Shown here one piece after another: positions 61,615 to 64,000 of a stretch of DNA of 64,000 nucleotides. The notes under the pieces were generated by a model. It saw nothing but the letters and a program-made list of their open reading frames with translations. It was not told where the DNA came from and ran no database searches. The DNA is from Streptomyces zingiberis (GTDB taxonomy: Bacteria > Actinomycetota > Actinomycetes > Streptomycetales > Streptomycetaceae). The stretch is taken from contig NZ_JAATEN010000005.1 in the NCBI RefSeq assembly GCF_012034935.1, forward strand, positions 248,001-312,000, given 5' to 3'. Positions within the stretch are counted from its first letter, which is position 1. Each line of letters opens with the position of its first letter. Both the position numbers and the translations under genes were made by a program.

Positions 61615-63714
61615 GTGAACGACCGTCACCCGTTCGGTACCCCACTCCGGACGGCGCACGCTCCCGACGCCTCGTACGGGTCTCATACCCCGTACGACCA
61701 GCAGGATTCCTCCTTCGGCCACACCGCTGCGGACGGTTACGCCGGGGTCGGGCCCGATGGACACGCGGCCGGTTACGAGCCCTCCTTCCAGGACGACCCG
61801 CTCTTCGGCGCGGTTCCGGGAGGCGGCCACCACGGTGACGGCTCCTGGGACACCGGCGCGCACCAGGCCCCCGGTTACGCGATGCCCGGTCCCCACGCCC
61901 CCGAGCAGTCCTACGACCACCACACCTACGCCACCGGTGCGTACCCCGGTCACGACGCCGGCGGCACCGGCGGCTGGGACACCGGCGCCGCGTGGCAGTC
62001 CGGAAACCCCGCGGACCACGGAGGCCACTCCACCCCTGCCGGGGGCGACTCCTGGCAGACCGGCGGCTGGGACACCGGCGAGTACGGCACGACCGGCGCG
62101 GGCCCGTACGAAACCCCCGGCCCCTACGGAGCCGGGCAGGGCTACGGCCCCGAAGCCGGTTACGCCGACGGCACGGGCGGCTACCCCACCGAGAGCCACG
62201 GCTCGGACGGTCATGGCCCGGACGGCCACGGCCCCGACGGATACGGCACCGGCGAGTACGGCGCCCACTCCGGGCACGGCGCCCACGCGGCGGACGGTTA
62301 CGGCACCGGCTCCTTCGAACAGAGCCCCTACGACACCGGAGCCCTCGACACCGGGGCCCTCGACACCGAAGCCCTCGAGACCGGTTCCTTCCAGCCCTAC
62401 GGGGCGGCCGGCCACGACGGCTCCGCCGGAACGGGCCGGTGGGACACCGGCGACTGGCAGCAGGAACCCTCGTGGGGCGCCGGCGGTGCCGCGCCGGCCG
62501 ACGGCTCGTACCACCCCGCGCCCGAGGCGGACCCCGAACGCACGGCCGTCTTCGAGCCCCTGCCCGAGACGGCCGACGCAGCCCTCCACGGCCACGGCTA
62601 CGCGGACCACCCGGAGCCCGGCCAGGAGCACTCCCCCGACAGTGGTACCCCCGCCGACCCGTACGGCGCATACGACCCCGCCGACCCCGGCCACACGTAC
62701 GAGCACGAAGACGGCCACGCGTACGAAGATCACCTCCACGGCCGGGCATACGGCCACGACGCCGGCCTCGCGGCGGGCGACCGGCCCGGCTCCGACGGTC
62801 CGGCGGCCACCACCGGCGACGGCGGTCATGGGGCCGAGGGCACGGACGGCGCCGACATCTCGGTCCTCGACACCGTCATCGCCGAGGCCGTACGCACCAC
62901 CCCCTACATCGCGACCGGGGCCGGCGCCGCCCCGCGCGGCCACGGATCGCGCCGGGCCGGATCCCCCGGCCGCGCCGCCGCGGGCCGCGGCCGGCGCAAG
63001 GCTCCGGCCAAGCGCTCCGCACTGCTGACCGTCGCCGTTCCCTCCATGGCCGTGATGGGCGTGGCCGGCATCGCCGCGGCCTCCGTCGGCGGCTCCTCGG
63101 ACGACGCCCCGGCCGCTCAGGCCGCGCCCGCCGAGGGCGCCGTGAAGCCGGCCCTGGCCAACAACAAGCTGGACGCGCAGCTCGCCACCCTCACCGCCGA
63201 CGCGGGTGACTTCGCCGACCGCGCCAGCCGTACCCAGGAGCGGATCGACCTCCAGGAGCGGCAGGCGGAGGAGAAGCGGAAGAAGGAGGAGGAGGCGGCG
63301 CGCAAGGAGGCGCTGCGGCCCAAGTTCGCCCTCCCCGTCGCCCAGCACGGGCTGAGCGCCTACTACGGCCAGGCCGGCATCAACTGGATGTCGGTGCACA
63401 GCGGCATCGACTTCCCCGTCGCCTACGGCACCCCGGTGATGGCGGCCACCGACGGCACGGTCCGCACGCAGTACAACATCGCCTACGGCAACATGGCGAT
63501 CGTGACCGCTCCCGACGGCACGGAGACCTGGTACTGCCACCTCAGCAGCACCAAGATCCGCTCCGGCACGGTGAAGGCGGGCGACACCATCGCCTACTCC
63601 GGCAACTCCGGCAACTCCACCGGCCCGCACCTGCACTTCGAGGTACGGCCGGGCGGCGGTTCGGCGATCGACCCGCTCGGCTGGTTCCAGAGCAAGGGCC
63701 TGGACCCGCAGTAA
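61615..63714 (+). CDS. M23 family metallopeptidase with long repetitive cytoplasmic N-terminus
   Basis: Peptidoglycan endopeptidase (LytM type). About 699 aa; GTG 61615 gives MNDRHPFGTP; GTG 61612 and TTG 61609 are alternatives. Residues 1-460 are disordered and rich in Gly, Tyr, His and Asp with recurring WDTG/YDTG (for example YDTGALDTGALDTEALETG). A basic stretch and one membrane helix (SALLTVAVPSMAVMGVAGIA, about 468-490) follow, then a coiled coil (RIDLQERQAEEKRKKEEEAA) and the M23 domain with H595xxxD599 (HSGIDFP) and HLHF (673). The catalytic part is therefore outside, held by a single membrane pass. Confidence 0.88.
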   Translation: MNDRHPFGTPLRTAHAPDASYGSHTPYDQQDSSFGHTAADGYAGVGPDGHAAGYEPSFQDDPLFGAVPGGGHHGDGSWDTGAHQAPGYAMPGPHAPEQSYDHHTYATGAYPGHDAGGTGGWDTGAAWQSGNPADHGGHSTPAGGDSWQTGGWDTGEYGTTGAGPYETPGPYGAGQGYGPEAGYADGTGGYPTESHGSDGHGPDGHGPDGYGTGEYGAHSGHGAHAADGYGTGSFEQSPYDTGALDTGALDTEALETGSFQPYGAAGHDGSAGTGRWDTGDWQQEPSWGAGGAAPADGSYHPAPEADPERTAVFEPLPETADAALHGHGYADHPEPGQEHSPDSGTPADPYGAYDPADPGHTYEHEDGHAYEDHLHGRAYGHDAGLAAGDRPGSDGPAATTGDGGHGAEGTDGADISVLDTVIAEAVRTTPYIATGAGAAPRGHGSRRAGSPGRAAAGRGRRKAPAKRSALLTVAVPSMAVMGVAGIAAASVGGSSDDAPAAQAAPAEGAVKPALANNKLDAQLATLTADAGDFADRASRTQERIDLQERQAEEKRKKEEEAARKEALRPKFALPVAQHGLSAYYGQAGINWMSVHSGIDFPVAYGTPVMAATDGTVRTQYNIAYGNMAIVTAPDGTETWYCHLSSTKIRSGTVKAGDTIAYSGNSGNSTGPHLHFEVRPGGGSAIDPLGWFQSKGLDPQ

Positions 63715-63868
63715 CCCGGGCGCGCCGCGCCGCGGCCCGCCACACCGCGCTCCCGGCCGGCGCCGTCGTCCAGGCGCTCGCGCTCGGCGCCGTGTACCGC
63801 TACGTCACCGAACGGCGTGCCCGCGGCGCCGAAGGGGGCGTCAGCGGCGCCTGAACCCCCTCGCCGCC

Positions 63869-63884
63869 CGGGATCCGGATCCCG
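63869..63884. terminator. palindrome between convergent M23 and pcrA genes
   Basis: CGGGATCCGGATCCCG is a perfect 16-bp palindrome 155 nt after the M23 stop and 41 nt from the pcrA stop. Its placement suits a shared terminator; no T-run. Confidence 0.45.
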
Positions 63885-63924
63885 TGGTGGAGGCACCATC
63901 CGTCGACCCCGGGATCCGGCCCCG

Positions 63925-64000
63925 TCACAACTTCTCGACCGGCGCGTACCGCAGCAGCAGCACCTTCGGCTTGGGGTCGCCGAAGTCGATGGTGGCCTTG
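63925..64000 (-). CDS. pcrA: ATP-dependent DNA helicase PcrA/UvrD, C-terminal end only
   Basis: Only the last 24 codons are inside the window: KATIDFGDPKPKVLLLRYAP then VEKL. This is the Tudor-like C-terminal tail typical of actinobacterial PcrA/UvrD1, and the position next to the M23 gene matches the Streptomyces order. Identification rests on a short piece. Confidence 0.7.
   Translation of the reverse strand, partial: KATIDFGDPKPKVLLLRYAPVEKL

Noticed and set aside
63716..63854. Possible C-terminal gene remnant after the M23 gene
   Set aside because: The frame reading AVVQALALGAVYRYVTERRA has good codon bias, but no start codon follows the M23 stop in that frame and no family was recognised; too short to call.

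Overview
This is a very GC-rich window with strongly GC-biased third codon positions, GTG and TTG starts, leaderless promoters, and proteins typical of Streptomyces (MmpS-like lipoprotein, DUF2690 and DUF6350 proteins, BrkB/YihY, IcmB). The order GH20 hexosaminidase - sdhCDAB - D-Ala-D-Ala carboxypeptidase - trpS - mdh - folD - purHN - sucCD - icmB - lipase - M23 peptidase - pcrA matches, from memory, the core arm of Streptomyces chromosomes around SCO4860 down to SCO4797. I therefore read it as the chromosome of a Streptomyces or close relative. No rRNA, tRNA, CRISPR array or insertion sequence was recognised.

Layout. 1-6.6 kb: 3'-truncated GH20 lipoprotein, a UraD-like protein, and the succinate dehydrogenase operon sdhCDAB closed by a 25-bp-stem terminator. 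6.6-19.7 kb: oligopeptide-type binding protein, membrane metallophosphoesterase, D-Ala-D-Ala carboxypeptidase, BrkB/YihY protein, 2'-5' RNA ligase-like protein, trpS, ornithine aminotransferase, and a divergent MocR regulator / carboxymuconolactone-decarboxylase-like pair. 19.7-23.5 kb: a three-gene operon in which two adjacent proteins share a short Gly/Ala-rich motif like those of prion-type signalling. 24-25 kb: mdh. 25.6-29.7 kb: three tandem paralogous membrane-anchored HTH proteins. 30.5-35.4 kb: DUF3017 protein-folD and purN-purH. 35.5-41.6 kb: two membrane proteins and sucCD, with short tandem repeats on both sides of sucCD. 42.2-45.1 kb: two secreted low-complexity proteins. 45.8-47.6 kb: a degraded contractile tail-sheath gene and an intact endolysin-like amidase, a phage or contractile-injection relic. 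48-59 kb: a MoxR ATPase, a DUF5682-VWA fusion, a SWIM-family protein whose zinc finger is not visible, and a DUF5691 protein. 59-64 kb: icmB, a lipase-like hydrolase, an M23 peptidase and the last codons of pcrA.

How the genes work together. Central metabolism dominates: sdhCDAB, sucCD and mdh supply TCA enzymes, folD and purN/purH link one-carbon units to purine synthesis, and icmB belongs to acyl-CoA mutase chemistry. Cell-envelope functions are scattered through the window (carboxypeptidase, M23 peptidase, amidase, GH20, three membrane-anchored HTH proteins). The less-described parts are the shared-motif operon, the MoxR/VWA cluster with a fused and a decayed component, and the tail-sheath relic. 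Many otherwise conserved proteins carry long disordered insertions or tails, and intergenic regions are rich in short tandem repeats, so repeat expansion seems unusually active in this genome.
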